Below are positions 51,300-59,732 of a stretch of DNA of 64,000 nt, piece by piece. Each line of letters begins with the position of its first letter. Within the stretch, counting starts at the first letter, position 1. This DNA comes from 20-14-all-45-10 sp964435965 (lineage in GTDB: Bacteria > Chloroflexota > Dehalococcoidia > GIF9 > AB-539-J10), in assembly GCA_964435965.1 (NCBI GenBank), contig CAYTBB010000001.1, positions 1-64,000 on the forward strand, given 5' to 3'. The notes under the pieces are model-generated. The model did not search any database. It was not told the DNA's origin and was given only the letters and a program-made list of their open reading frames with translations. Both the position numbers and the translations under genes were made by a program.

Positions 51300-52775
51300 A
51301 TGAAGCTGATATGGAGCAAGGAAAGTCTATGCAATCTTATAAAGGAGAAATTCTCTGACTATCACCTCATAGTCGTCTCTAATCGTGAGCCATATATTCA
51401 TAATTATGTCGGTGGTAAGATTAAATGTGAAGTTGCGGTTGGAGGTGTAACCACAGCATTAGATTCCGTAATGTGTGCTACAGGCGGCCTTTGGATTGCG
51501 TGTGGGAGTAGTAAGGCTGATAGGAAGACAGTAGACTTAAATAATAAGGTAATGGTCCCCCCTGAAGAGCCACTTTATACTCTGAAGCGAGTGTGGCTGA
51601 CTAAGAAGGAGATAAATGGCTACTATTCCGGCTTCTCAAATCAGGCACTTTGGCCTCTGTGCCATTCTACTTATGTTCAGCCTATGTTTGATGAATGGCA
51701 ATGGAACACTTATAAGAGGGTAAATAGTATCTTTGCCCAAAGTGTGCTGGAGGAAATAGGAAACAGAAAGGCCTTGGTTTTCATCCAGGATTATCATTTT
51801 GCTCTACTACCGAAGTTGATAAAAGAAGCTAGGGCGGAGACTACAGTAGCACAGTTTTGGCATATTCCTTGGCCTAGACAGCAAGTTTTTAGTACCTGCC
51901 CCTGGCAGGGGGAAATATTGGATGGCCTTTTGGGGAATGACCTTTTAGGCTTTCACACAGTACGCCACTGCCGTAACTTTCTTACCACAGTAAACAGAGT
52001 CACCAAGGCCAGGGTTAACTATGACAAGGCAGAGGTGATCTTGGATGAAAAGGGAATGCTGGTACGTCACTTCCCTATAAGTGTAGATTTTGAACAACTC
52101 TCCCAAGATGCCCAGAAGGGTAAAGTTAAACGAGAAATAAAACGGTTGAAGCATAACCTAGCATTGGAAGGAAAATCTATAGCCATTAGTATAGACAGGC
52201 TGGATTATACTAAAGGAATTCCTCAAAGGCTGATGGCTATAGAGCGCTTTCTAGACAACTGGCCAGAGTATAAGGGGAAAGCGGTCTTTATAGAAGCGCA
52301 GGTGCCCAGCCGTACCCAAATCTCAAGTTATAGAAAACTAGGAGAAGATGTAGATGCACTGGTGACAAAGATAAACCAGAAACATGCTTTGGGGGCTTGG
52401 AAGCCCATAATCACTCTACCTGGACCTTCGCCCCCTAATAAATTGGCAGCTCTAAGATGCATAGCGGATTTATGCATAGTGAGTTCGCTGCATGATGGAA
52501 TGAATCTGGTGGCCAAGGAATTCGTTGCCAGCCAGAGTGATAACGATGGCATTTTAATATTAAGCTCATCCACTGGAGCTGCCAGAGAGCTTGACGATGC
52601 TTTATTAATAAATCCTCTTGCCATTGACCAATTTGCTGCCTCAATTAAGGAAGCTCTGGATATGCCTAAATCAGAAAGGCGCAAACGGATGAGAAGGAAA
52701 AGAAGCATAGTTAAGAAGAGCAATATCTATAGATGGGCAGCCGATATTTTCTCGGAATTAGCAAAATTGTCGTAG
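51300..52775 (+). CDS. otsA: trehalose-6-phosphate synthase (GT20 family)
   Basis: Retaining GT-B glycosyltransferase of 491 residues. 'IVVSNREPYIHNY' is the N-terminal loop, 'FIQDYHFALLPKLI' the conserved centre, 'ISIDRLDYTKGIPQRLMAIE' the nucleotide-sugar region and 'SSLHDGMNLVAKEFVASQ' the C-terminal donor site. The partner phosphatase gene 13 bases later supports trehalose synthesis; glucosylglycerol-phosphate synthase is the related alternative. Trehalose would act as a compatible solute or stress sugar. Confidence 0.85.
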   Translation: MKLIWSKESLCNLIKEKFSDYHLIVVSNREPYIHNYVGGKIKCEVAVGGVTTALDSVMCATGGLWIACGSSKADRKTVDLNNKVMVPPEEPLYTLKRVWLTKKEINGYYSGFSNQALWPLCHSTYVQPMFDEWQWNTYKRVNSIFAQSVLEEIGNRKALVFIQDYHFALLPKLIKEARAETTVAQFWHIPWPRQQVFSTCPWQGEILDGLLGNDLLGFHTVRHCRNFLTTVNRVTKARVNYDKAEVILDEKGMLVRHFPISVDFEQLSQDAQKGKVKREIKRLKHNLALEGKSIAISIDRLDYTKGIPQRLMAIERFLDNWPEYKGKAVFIEAQVPSRTQISSYRKLGEDVDALVTKINQKHALGAWKPIITLPGPSPPNKLAALRCIADLCIVSSLHDGMNLVAKEFVASQSDNDGILILSSSTGAARELDDALLINPLAIDQFAASIKEALDMPKSERRKRMRRKRSIVKKSNIYRWAADIFSELAKLS

Positions 52776-52788
52776 CTACAAACATGGC

Positions 52789-53589
52789 ATGAAACATCTC
52801 CTCTCTTACTGGAATGTTGTTGCTGTCAGGATCAGGGAAGCAACGCACATACTACTGCTGATTGATTATGATGGTACCTTAACCCCCATCGTAGAAAGGC
52901 CCGAATTAGCCCACTTATCACCAGAGATGAAAGAGTGCCTGCAAGGTCTGGCTAACAATCCCCGCCTGACTTTAGGAATTATAAGTGGCAGAACCATAGG
53001 GGATCTGCAACAAAGAGTAGGTATCAAGGACATTGTCTATGCTGCGAACCATGGTTTGGAGATAGAAGGACCAAGTATTAGTTTTGTTAATACGGCCGCT
53101 AAGCAGGCAATCCCTTTGCTACGTTCTTTATGTCAAGATATTAGTAAAGCTATAGCGGGCATTAAAGGAGCTAGAATAGATAATAAAGAGCTAACATTAA
53201 GCCTGCACTATCGACTGGTAGATGAATCACAGCTAGATGAATTGAACAAGATTTTCACTGAAATCGTTAAACCTTCTCTTGCTTCAGGTCAGATAAGAAT
53301 CACTCCAAGCAAAAAGGCATACGATATAAGGCCAGCAGCAGATTGGGATAAAGGTAAAGCAATAGAGTTCATCGCTCAAAAACTTACTGGTGAGGATAAA
53401 CCGTTGATGCTATTCCTTGGCGATGATGTAACCGATTACGATGGCTTTCGCACGGTAGATATGAATGGCGGGATTTCCATTTTCGTAGGCGAAGAGACTA
53501 CTAAGCCTCCAGCCCGGTATTTCCTGTATTCACCGAAAGAAGTATATCAATTCCTTGGGATGCTAGGAGAGGTCTTTAGCTCTCAATGA
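52789..53589 (+). CDS. otsB: trehalose-6-phosphate phosphatase
   Basis: HAD-superfamily phosphatase of 266 residues. The nucleophile motif is 'LLIDYDGTLTPI', motif II is in 'LGIISGRTIGDL', the 'ANHGLEIEGP' loop is typical of OtsB, and motif IV is 'LFLGDDVTDYDGF'. It forms an operon with otsA. The 3' end overlaps the converging hisB by 14 bases. Confidence 0.9.
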   Translation: MKHLLSYWNVVAVRIREATHILLLIDYDGTLTPIVERPELAHLSPEMKECLQGLANNPRLTLGIISGRTIGDLQQRVGIKDIVYAANHGLEIEGPSISFVNTAAKQAIPLLRSLCQDISKAIAGIKGARIDNKELTLSLHYRLVDESQLDELNKIFTEIVKPSLASGQIRITPSKKAYDIRPAADWDKGKAIEFIAQKLTGEDKPLMLFLGDDVTDYDGFRTVDMNGGISIFVGEETTKPPARYFLYSPKEVYQFLGMLGEVFSSQ

Positions 53590-54166
53590 CCTCCTTCGTA
53601 CTAGGCACTCTGCCCAGAATTCGCTCATCAATGCGGGTGGCTGAATCCAGGGCTCGGCCTAAGGCTTTAAATAAAGCTTCAGCCTTGTGATGGTCGTTGA
53701 CGCCAGTGAGCACTTTGGCATGAAGGTTAATTTTGGCTTCGGAAGCGAAGGAAACTAAAAAATGGCGGACTAAATCAGCTTCCAAATCACCTATGCTAGC
53801 TTCGCTGAAGGATGCTTCTATCACACTGTAGGCTCTTCCCCCTATATCCACTGCTACTGCTGCCAGAGCTTCATCCATGGGCACGGTAGCATGTGCCATT
53901 CGGGTAATGCCTCGCTTTTCTCCTATTGCTTGATTCAAGGCTTTACCCAGAGCAATAGCTACATCCTCGACTACATGGTGCTGGTCGGCACTTGTGCCTG
54001 AGAGTTTTATGTCAAATACTCCATGCTGAGCTAGTTGAGTGAGAAGATGGTCAAACATCCTTACGCCCGTAGTTATCTCGAATTGCCCGCTGCCATCAAT
54101 ATTCAGCTCCACCCTGACGTTTGTTTCTGCAGTTTCACGAGTTACTACTGCTTTCCTTTCAGCCAT
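53576..54166 (-). CDS. hisB: imidazoleglycerol-phosphate dehydratase
   Basis: Mn2+ enzyme of histidine synthesis, 196 residues, monofunctional without the phosphatase domain. 'VRMFDHLLTQLAQHGVFDI', 'DQHHVVEDVAIALGKAL' and 'INLHAKVLTGVNDHHKAEAL' contain the metal-binding His/Glu sets. AAGGAG stands 8 bases before the ATG. It is the last gene of the his operon here; hisA, hisF and hisH are not in the window. Confidence 0.95.
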   Translation of the reverse strand: MAERKAVVTRETAETNVRVELNIDGSGQFEITTGVRMFDHLLTQLAQHGVFDIKLSGTSADQHHVVEDVAIALGKALNQAIGEKRGITRMAHATVPMDEALAAVAVDIGGRAYSVIEASFSEASIGDLEADLVRHFLVSFASEAKINLHAKVLTGVNDHHKAEALFKALGRALDSATRIDERILGRVPSTKEVIES

Positions 54167-54169
54167 TTT

Positions 54170-55363
54170 TTAAACTCCTTTTGATTTTATTTCCTTTAAT
54201 GCCCCAATTAAGGCATCGGTGTCCTCAGGTTTACCCACGCTTATTCGCAGGTAATTTCTTAATCGTGGGCTATCAAAATAGCGGATAAAGATGCCTCTTT
54301 TTTGCAGCAAACGCCAAATCTCTTTAGCCGGAGATTCTTCGCCGAGCTTGCCCTGAGTGAGATTCCTCGGTCGCTGTCCCTTCGCTTTGCCCAGGGCTTC
54401 GGCTAACCCCACGGAATGACAGTGTAAGGAGCAGAGGATAAAATTAGCACTGGAAGGATAGGGTTTTAGCCATTCTAGCTCTTTTAATTTGCCAAATAAT
54501 CGCTCCCGCTCAGCAACTATTTTTGCTACATTGCCACGAAGATACTCTATATCTGACAAAGAAGCTAAGGCGGCTGCCTGTGCTGCGACATTAACATTAT
54601 ATGGTTGCTTAATCTTCATAAGGTAGCTGGCGATTTCAGTAGGGAAGATGCCATAGCCTATTCGTAAACCGGCTAGCCCAGCCCATTTGCTGAATGTACG
54701 CAGCACTATCAAGTTGGAGTAGTTGGGCACTAAATTAGCCACAGTGACGTTGCTAAACTCAAAGTAAGCTTCATCCACCATCACAATTTTCCCGGTGTTG
54801 ACAAGTTCCATTATCTCCTGCCCAGTAATAATGTTGCCCGCAGGATTATTAGGTGAAGCAACAGAGATGACCTTGGTCTTTTTATCCAATACGCTCTTAA
54901 TGCCAGCTAAATCGATAGCAAAATCTCCATCTCTAGGTACATCAACTACCTTGCCACCGCATACCTCAGTACTAAAGGGATACATACCAAATGTTGGTGG
55001 ACAATTGACAACCTTGTCACCAGGTTTAAGGAAAAGCCTCAGAACAAGATCAATTATTTCATCACTGCCGCTGCCGCAAACAATGTGCTCACGATTTAAG
55101 CCGGTATATTTCTCTAAGGCTTGTCTAAGCCTTCTTTGTTCCGGGTCGGGGTAGATATAATAGTAAGGGTAGTTAGCTAAAGCTTGATAGACTCTGGGGG
55201 AGCACCCGTAAGGGTTCTCATTGCCATCGAGTTTAATTATCCTTTCTACAGATAATTCAGCCCGCTGGCTCAAAATATCCATTGGCTCAATAGGGGTATA
55301 GCTTTTCATAGTTATCAATTCAGGCCTGATTAGTTCTTTCATAGCCATCTCAACTAAAACCAA
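54170..55363 (-). CDS. hisC: histidinol-phosphate aminotransferase with a repeat-encoded insertion
   Basis: Fold-type I aminotransferase of 397 residues, longer than the usual 350-370. 'KLDGNENPYGCSPRV', 'VCGSGSDEIIDLVLRLFL', 'SPNNPAGNIITGQEI', 'VDEAYFEF' and the PLP lysine Lys226 in 'LRTFSKWAGLAGLRIGYG' are standard. Residues about 314-342 ('SVGLAEALGKAKGQRPRNLT' onward) are encoded by a family 3 repeat inserted between 'SSANFILC' and 'KEIWRLLQKRGIFIRYF', and account for the extra length. The start is uncertain: TTG at 55363 or one of the following ATGs. Confidence 0.93.
   Translation of the reverse strand: MVLVEMAMKELIRPELITMKSYTPIEPMDILSQRAELSVERIIKLDGNENPYGCSPRVYQALANYPYYYIYPDPEQRRLRQALEKYTGLNREHIVCGSGSDEIIDLVLRLFLKPGDKVVNCPPTFGMYPFSTEVCGGKVVDVPRDGDFAIDLAGIKSVLDKKTKVISVASPNNPAGNIITGQEIMELVNTGKIVMVDEAYFEFSNVTVANLVPNYSNLIVLRTFSKWAGLAGLRIGYGIFPTEIASYLMKIKQPYNVNVAAQAAALASLSDIEYLRGNVAKIVAERERLFGKLKELEWLKPYPSSANFILCSLHCHSVGLAEALGKAKGQRPRNLTQGKLGEESPAKEIWRLLQKRGIFIRYFDSPRLRNYLRISVGKPEDTDALIGALKEIKSKGV
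54358..54425. repeat. dispersed repeat, family 3, in frame in hisC
   Basis: GAGATTCCTCGGTCGCTGTC, CCTTCGCTTTGCCCAGGGCT, TCGGCTAACCCCACGGAATGACAG in order. It has the same plan as 40935-41056 (AATCT, CGACC and CAGGGC words) but here it is coding. Confidence 0.65.
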
Positions 55364-55451
55364 ATGTTAAAAATGAAAAAATCAAAATGACAACTCAAAA
55401 TGTAACTTTTTTATTTTTGCTTTGCATTTTTGCCTTTTGCATTTTAATCTT
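55364..55451. repeat. low-complexity intergenic repeat between hisD and hisC
   Basis: AT-rich sequence with repeated CAAAATG/TGCATTTT words (GCTTTGCATTTTTGCCTTTTGC then ATTTTAATC) that is partly self-complementary. It resembles in style the stretch at 35820-35882. Confidence 0.45.
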
Positions 55452-56774
55452 TTATTTGGCTCTCATCCTTTTTTCTATCGCTTGAGCGTGCGCATCCAGC
55501 CCTTCAGCTTTAGCCATTACCATGGCTGCTTGGCTTAGTTCTCTCATAGCCGCCTTGTCTAAGGCGATGACATTGGTAACCTTTAGAAAGTCCTCAACAC
55601 CTAAAGGGGAGCTAAAGCGAGCACTGCCTTGGGTAGGCAATACATGTGATGGACCAGCAATATAATCCCCTAAAACCACTGGTGAATCTTCTCCAATAAA
55701 AATACAGCCCGCATTATGAATCTTGGGCATTATGGAGGAGGCATCAGATACCATGAGAGAAAGATGCTCTGGAGCATAAAGGTTGACCAGTTCGATAGCC
55801 TCATCAAAGTTATTGACCAATATAATCATTCCTCTATCAATAGCCTGGGTAGTGATAGAGCGGCGTTTCAGCTTCCCTAATTGCGCTACCACCTCTCTAT
55901 CAACTTGATTAGCCAGACCAGATGAAGTAGTAATCAAAATCGTCTGCGCTAAAGGGTCATGCTCAGCTTGAGCTAGAAGGTCAGCGGCGCAAAGTGAAGG
56001 GTTAGCTGTCTCATCAGCCACAATCACTATCTCGCTTGGTCCTTGAAGTCCATCAATAGCTACGTTGCCATAGACCATCTTCTTAGCCAAGGTCACAAAG
56101 ATATTGCCAGGGCCACAGATTTTGTCCACTTTGGGTATTGACTCAGTCCCGAAAGCTAAGGCAGCGATAGCTTGAGCCCCGCCAACTTTGAAAATACGAT
56201 CGACCTTTGCAAGATCAGCAGCTACTAGAGTAGGTGACGGGATGCTGCCATTTTTACCAGGTGGCGAAGCCACGATAATCTCCCTGACCCCAGCTATCTT
56301 AGCTGGCATGGCTGTCATTAGCACCGTAGATGGATAGGTAGCAGTACCACCGGGAATATATAAACCCACTCTATCTAGCGGCTGGACTTGCCTGGCTAAA
56401 TATTGATTAACAAATATAGTGCCACTCTTACAGGCACAAGCAAGATGGAAATCTCGTATTCTCTTAGCTGCTAATTCGAGTGCTGAGACAAGTTCCTTGC
56501 CTACCATATCGTAAGCTGCTGAAATTTCTTGCTTGCCTACCCCTAAGGAATCAAGTTCGACAGCATCTAACTTTTTAGCGTAATGGAAAAGAGCTTCATC
56601 GCCTTTATCACGAACGTCGCCAATGATACGTTCCACTACTTCTTTGGGGGAAAGCTCTTCTCCAAAGACGTGCTTTATTTGTGTTGCCACTTGTGGCGAG
56701 ACAATGAAAGATTCCAGGAAAGTTTTTCTGGTCAGCAATTGTCTTGCCTTATTAAATCCTTTGACTCTTATCAT
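55452..56774 (-). CDS. hisD: histidinol dehydrogenase
   Basis: Zn2+ enzyme of 440 residues performing the last two NAD-dependent oxidations to histidine. 'VGLYIPGGTATYPSTVLMTA', 'ICGPGNIFVTLAKKMVYG', 'DLLAQAEHDPLAQTI' with the zinc Gln/His, 'YAPEHLSLMV' and 'GDYIAGPSHVLPT' are all present. hisG lies upstream, separated by an 81-bp gap filled with repeats. Confidence 0.96.
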   Translation of the reverse strand: MIRVKGFNKARQLLTRKTFLESFIVSPQVATQIKHVFGEELSPKEVVERIIGDVRDKGDEALFHYAKKLDAVELDSLGVGKQEISAAYDMVGKELVSALELAAKRIRDFHLACACKSGTIFVNQYLARQVQPLDRVGLYIPGGTATYPSTVLMTAMPAKIAGVREIIVASPPGKNGSIPSPTLVAADLAKVDRIFKVGGAQAIAALAFGTESIPKVDKICGPGNIFVTLAKKMVYGNVAIDGLQGPSEIVIVADETANPSLCAADLLAQAEHDPLAQTILITTSSGLANQVDREVVAQLGKLKRRSITTQAIDRGMIILVNNFDEAIELVNLYAPEHLSLMVSDASSIMPKIHNAGCIFIGEDSPVVLGDYIAGPSHVLPTQGSARFSSPLGVEDFLKVTNVIALDKAAMRELSQAAMVMAKAEGLDAHAQAIEKRMRAK

Positions 56775-56785
56775 GATAATCTTTT

Positions 56786-56840
56786 CACCCTCACCTTAAT
56801 CCTCCCCCGTCAAGGGAGAGGAGAATTGGCTCGCAATGAC
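56786..56840. repeat. family 1 repeat plus a family 2 fragment between hisG and hisD
   Basis: CACCCTCACCTTAATCCTCC, CCCGTCAAGGGAGAGGAGAA (family 1 hairpin arms), then TTGGCTCGCAATGAC, the end of a family 2 element. Confidence 0.7.
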
Positions 56841-56855
56841 AAAAGGGAGAGTTAA

Positions 56856-58283
56856 TCATGAGAGCCCTCTGCGTAATGTTTGAATAAGAAATTCAATCTT
56901 CTCCTTTTTACCAGGGAAGTCAAGGCTGCCTTTGTTTCCGATTAGACAAGCAGTGGATTTGAAAAGCACATCGATAACTTTTAAGTCATGTTGCGCCAGT
57001 GTTTTCCCAGTTTGGGTATTGTCAATGAGCAAATCGGCATCCTCGGGCAGGAAAACTTCACTCGCTCCCCAAGTTGGGATTACCTTGCACGGGTTGATAT
57101 AGTTATCTCGAAGATACTTATCAGCGATGTTTACGTATTCTGAAGCTACTCTTAATAGAGTAAGTTTACCACTTTGAATAAGCGATCTTAAGTCAGCAAC
57201 GTCGGTTATAGGCATATCTTGACTCACTGCAGCCACAATTTTAACCATACCAAAGCCCAGATCAAGCAACTCCTTCACTGGGCTTGAGGGGAAACGATAG
57301 AGGTGTTCCAGCAACCAATCCTTACCGGTTATGGCTAAATCAAAATTGCCATTAGCCACTTGAAGAGGCATATCCTGAGGTCTGATTACCTTAATGCCAA
57401 GCCAATCTAAATCGGAGGAGGGGCGACGGTTCAATACTTCCTCTGTATACCCCTGAATGTTAAGCCCACTTCGCTTCAAAAACTGCGCCGTAGGTGGTTG
57501 CTGATGTCCATCAGGCAAAGCTAGCTTTATTTCCTTCGCTTGCCAATGAGATTGCTTCGTCGCTTCACTCCTCGCAATGACCGTACTAGGGCTTGTAACA
57601 ACATTATTTCGGCTTGCAATAACATTGCTGAAACAATTCAATATCTGGCTCAGATCTTTATTCTCCAAGCTTTCTCGGTTAGCGATTAGAAAGGCTGTGA
57701 CCGGGAGTAACTTTATTAGGGGAACCAAACTTTGCTCCTTTATCTCATTTTCATTCCTTGCCCACAGTATTGCCAGATCAGCACTATCTGGGGGATAAAT
57801 TTCAGCAGCTCCCCACACCGGGAAAATCTTAAAGGCCTTCATCCTGAGATTTAAGGCAAAAACTTGAGCTAAATTAGGGTACTCGCTTACTATGCGCCAG
57901 TTATCCCGCTTGGCTAACAATCCGTCAAGATTGGATATCCCTGCTTGGTAGCTGGCCACCGCATATACACCACCCTCACCGTAATTTAGACTTGATATTT
58001 TTACTAAGGCGCTCGCTGGATACCTCGCCAAAAGTTCCTCAACCCAATCCAAGCCACATATTCCCAGGTCATAATTGCCTATGGCTACTTGCATGGGAAT
58101 ATCTTTCTCCTGAAATACCTTGGCCGAAAGCCAAGAGAACCTTCTCGATTGAAGGCGATATCGCCTCGTCTTATTGCTGTAGCCTTTAATGCCCACCCCT
58201 GCCCCTTTAAGCAAGTTAGCCGTAGTCAGTAAGAACCTACCTTTAGGCAAGGCGAGTTTGATATGGCACGGTTGGTATTCCAC
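56856..58283 (-). CDS. hisG: tandem-fused ATP phosphoribosyltransferase (two HisG halves)
   Basis: First enzyme of histidine synthesis, 475 residues, about twice the short-form HisG length. Half 1 (about 8-215) has an intact 'LPKGR' motif (12-16), but its PRPP loop reads 'WARNENEIKEQSL' (174-186) and has lost the T-x-T/S-G-x-T pattern. Half 2 (about 252-475) has an intact loop 'NTQTGKTLA' (422-430), but its N-terminal motif is 'LPDGH' (256-260). The halves share 'DMPLQVANGNFDLAITGKDW'-type and 'WGA(S/A)E' motifs. The linker (about 221-248) contains 'VIARSEATKQS', encoded by a family 2 repeat. Short HisG works as dimers with HisZ, and active sites use residues from the neighbouring chain. This could be a covalent dimer with one composite site (inference). 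The start is GTG. Confidence 0.85.
   Translation of the reverse strand: MEYQPCHIKLALPKGRFLLTTANLLKGAGVGIKGYSNKTRRYRLQSRRFSWLSAKVFQEKDIPMQVAIGNYDLGICGLDWVEELLARYPASALVKISSLNYGEGGVYAVASYQAGISNLDGLLAKRDNWRIVSEYPNLAQVFALNLRMKAFKIFPVWGAAEIYPPDSADLAILWARNENEIKEQSLVPLIKLLPVTAFLIANRESLENKDLSQILNCFSNVIASRNNVVTSPSTVIARSEATKQSHWQAKEIKLALPDGHQQPPTAQFLKRSGLNIQGYTEEVLNRRPSSDLDWLGIKVIRPQDMPLQVANGNFDLAITGKDWLLEHLYRFPSSPVKELLDLGFGMVKIVAAVSQDMPITDVADLRSLIQSGKLTLLRVASEYVNIADKYLRDNYINPCKVIPTWGASEVFLPEDADLLIDNTQTGKTLAQHDLKVIDVLFKSTACLIGNKGSLDFPGKKEKIEFLIQTLRRGLS
57546..57582. repeat. dispersed palindromic repeat, family 2, in the linker of fused hisG
   Basis: ATGAGATTGCTTCGTCGCTT, CACTCCTCGCAATGACC. A second, decayed copy (CGGCTTGCAATAACATTG) follows at about 57611-57628. 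It codes for VIARSEATKQSH in the linker. Confidence 0.75.
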
Positions 58284-58291
58284 AGATGATT

Positions 58292-59530
58292 TTACCTGCC
58301 TAATATATTAAGAATCTCCGCCACGGAGGCTACATCTCTCCGCTGCTTCTGCTGACGATCTATGAGCACAAACGGAGACGGCTTCTTAGTAACTGAGATA
58401 ACCCAGCGATAGTTAGATGGCTCTCGTTCAGTGAAGGCGATTCCCACCGTGCATTTCGCCTCACGAAGCGATTGAGCTAGAGTGAAGCATGTTCTCACTA
58501 TCTCCGGGGTTGACTCCTCACCCTTAATTAAAATTCTAGATTCGGTGCCCTCTTCGCTTTCCAATGGAAGCAATTTCATTATCGGGTCAATATAAAGGGC
58601 AAAGCCGCAAGCAGGAATGCTTTTCCCGCTCATAAAGGGAATAAGGTCATCATACCTTCCTCCCCCACCTATTTTCTCCCTATCAGCTAATAACTGGAAG
58701 CAAATTCCGGTGTAGTACTCGAAACCGCGTATTGCCGTGATATCAATTTCATAATTACAGTTCAGGCTGTCTAGCAATGTGGTGATGTTTATGAAATCCT
58801 CCATACTAGACTTGAAATCCGATGAAGCTTGCTGGCACAAAGCTTTTGTATTCTGCAAGAAACCACTTGACTTTCCCTTTAGGCTTAGAAGCAAAGGTAG
58901 AAGTCTATCCAGTTCAGGTCTAGTTGATTTTCCCTCCATTAATGCTTGCCAATCTCCATCTAAAACACGGCTTGTTACTTTAGCCTCTTCGCCCGGGCCA
59001 AGCTTAAGTTCTTTAATCACTGCCTTCACCAAGCCAGCATGAGATAATTGTAATCTAATGTTAGCCAAGCCAAGTTTATGTACAACCTCTTTAACCAACG
59101 AAATTATCTCGGCATCCGCTGCCAATTTAGTACCGCCTAAAAACTCAGCGCCACACTGCCACCTCTCCCTGTTCTCCCGGCCTGTTTCTTCAAAGGCAAA
59201 GATATTAGTCATATAGAAAAGTTTAGCTATCTCGTGTTCACTTAGATTGTTAATATAAAGTCGGGCTACGGGAATAGTGCCGTCTGGTCGCAAGACCACT
59301 CTCTCACCGCTCCAGCCATTCCAATCAAGAAAGGAGTATACTTTGCCTAGCATACTTGGAGTAAGCGTTCCCGCAGCCGTAAATAGATGGAGGTATTCTA
59401 AGGTCGGTGTTCTTACCTCTTGATACCCATACTTACCACAGCAATTTCGAAACGCATCTTCGATATGCCGAAAGCGCACCATATCCTCAGGAAGCAAGTC
59501 CCGCATTCCTTTACATTTTTTGCTTTCCAT
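58292..59530 (-). CDS. hisZ: ATP phosphoribosyltransferase regulatory subunit (HisRS-like)
   Basis: HisRS-like protein of 412 residues. The class II fold is shown by 'GMRDLLPEDM', motif 2 'VVLRPDGTIPVARLY', 'IRGFEYYTGICFQL' and 'GGGRYDDLI'. A C-terminal domain of the anticodon-binding type remains (about 330-412). Position 8 bases before a short-form hisG and the LRPDGT form of motif 2 favour HisZ, which activates HisG and binds histidine. A true HisRS is the alternative, because the RGxxYYTG arginine is kept. Confidence 0.75.
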   Translation of the reverse strand: MESKKCKGMRDLLPEDMVRFRHIEDAFRNCCGKYGYQEVRTPTLEYLHLFTAAGTLTPSMLGKVYSFLDWNGWSGERVVLRPDGTIPVARLYINNLSEHEIAKLFYMTNIFAFEETGRENRERWQCGAEFLGGTKLAADAEIISLVKEVVHKLGLANIRLQLSHAGLVKAVIKELKLGPGEEAKVTSRVLDGDWQALMEGKSTRPELDRLLPLLLSLKGKSSGFLQNTKALCQQASSDFKSSMEDFINITTLLDSLNCNYEIDITAIRGFEYYTGICFQLLADREKIGGGGRYDDLIPFMSGKSIPACGFALYIDPIMKLLPLESEEGTESRILIKGEESTPEIVRTCFTLAQSLREAKCTVGIAFTEREPSNYRWVISVTKKPSPFVLIDRQQKQRRDVASVAEILNILGR

Positions 59531-59616
59531 TTTTTTGACTTATTGAGTCGCTCTATTCTACACTAAGCTATGTCGGCCTTCAATGATAAATTCGAGGTTG
59601 TTTAACCATACCTACC

Positions 59617-59663
59617 TGTCATTCTGAGCGTAGCGAAGAATCTCATACCGCTCAGGGTGACAA
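59617..59663. repeat. dispersed repeat, family 3, compact copy
   Basis: CTGTCATTCTGAGCGTAGCG, AAGAATCTCATACCGCTCAG, GGTGACA. The ends form imperfect inverted repeats. It lies between the divergent hisZ and nfeD genes. Confidence 0.7.
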
Positions 59664-59680
59664 AATAAATACCCTAAAAT

Positions 59681-59709
59681 TTGTTGCTTTTTGGTGCTTA
59701 GTTTATAAT
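59681..59709 (+). promoter_or_regulatory. sigma70 promoter of the nfeD-slipin operon
   Basis: TTGTTG (59681-59686), a 17-base spacer and a perfect TATAAT (59704-59709). The nfeD ATG is 24 bases downstream of the -10. Confidence 0.55.
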
Positions 59710-59732
59710 TAACTTGAGGTTTAGAAAGCTAG

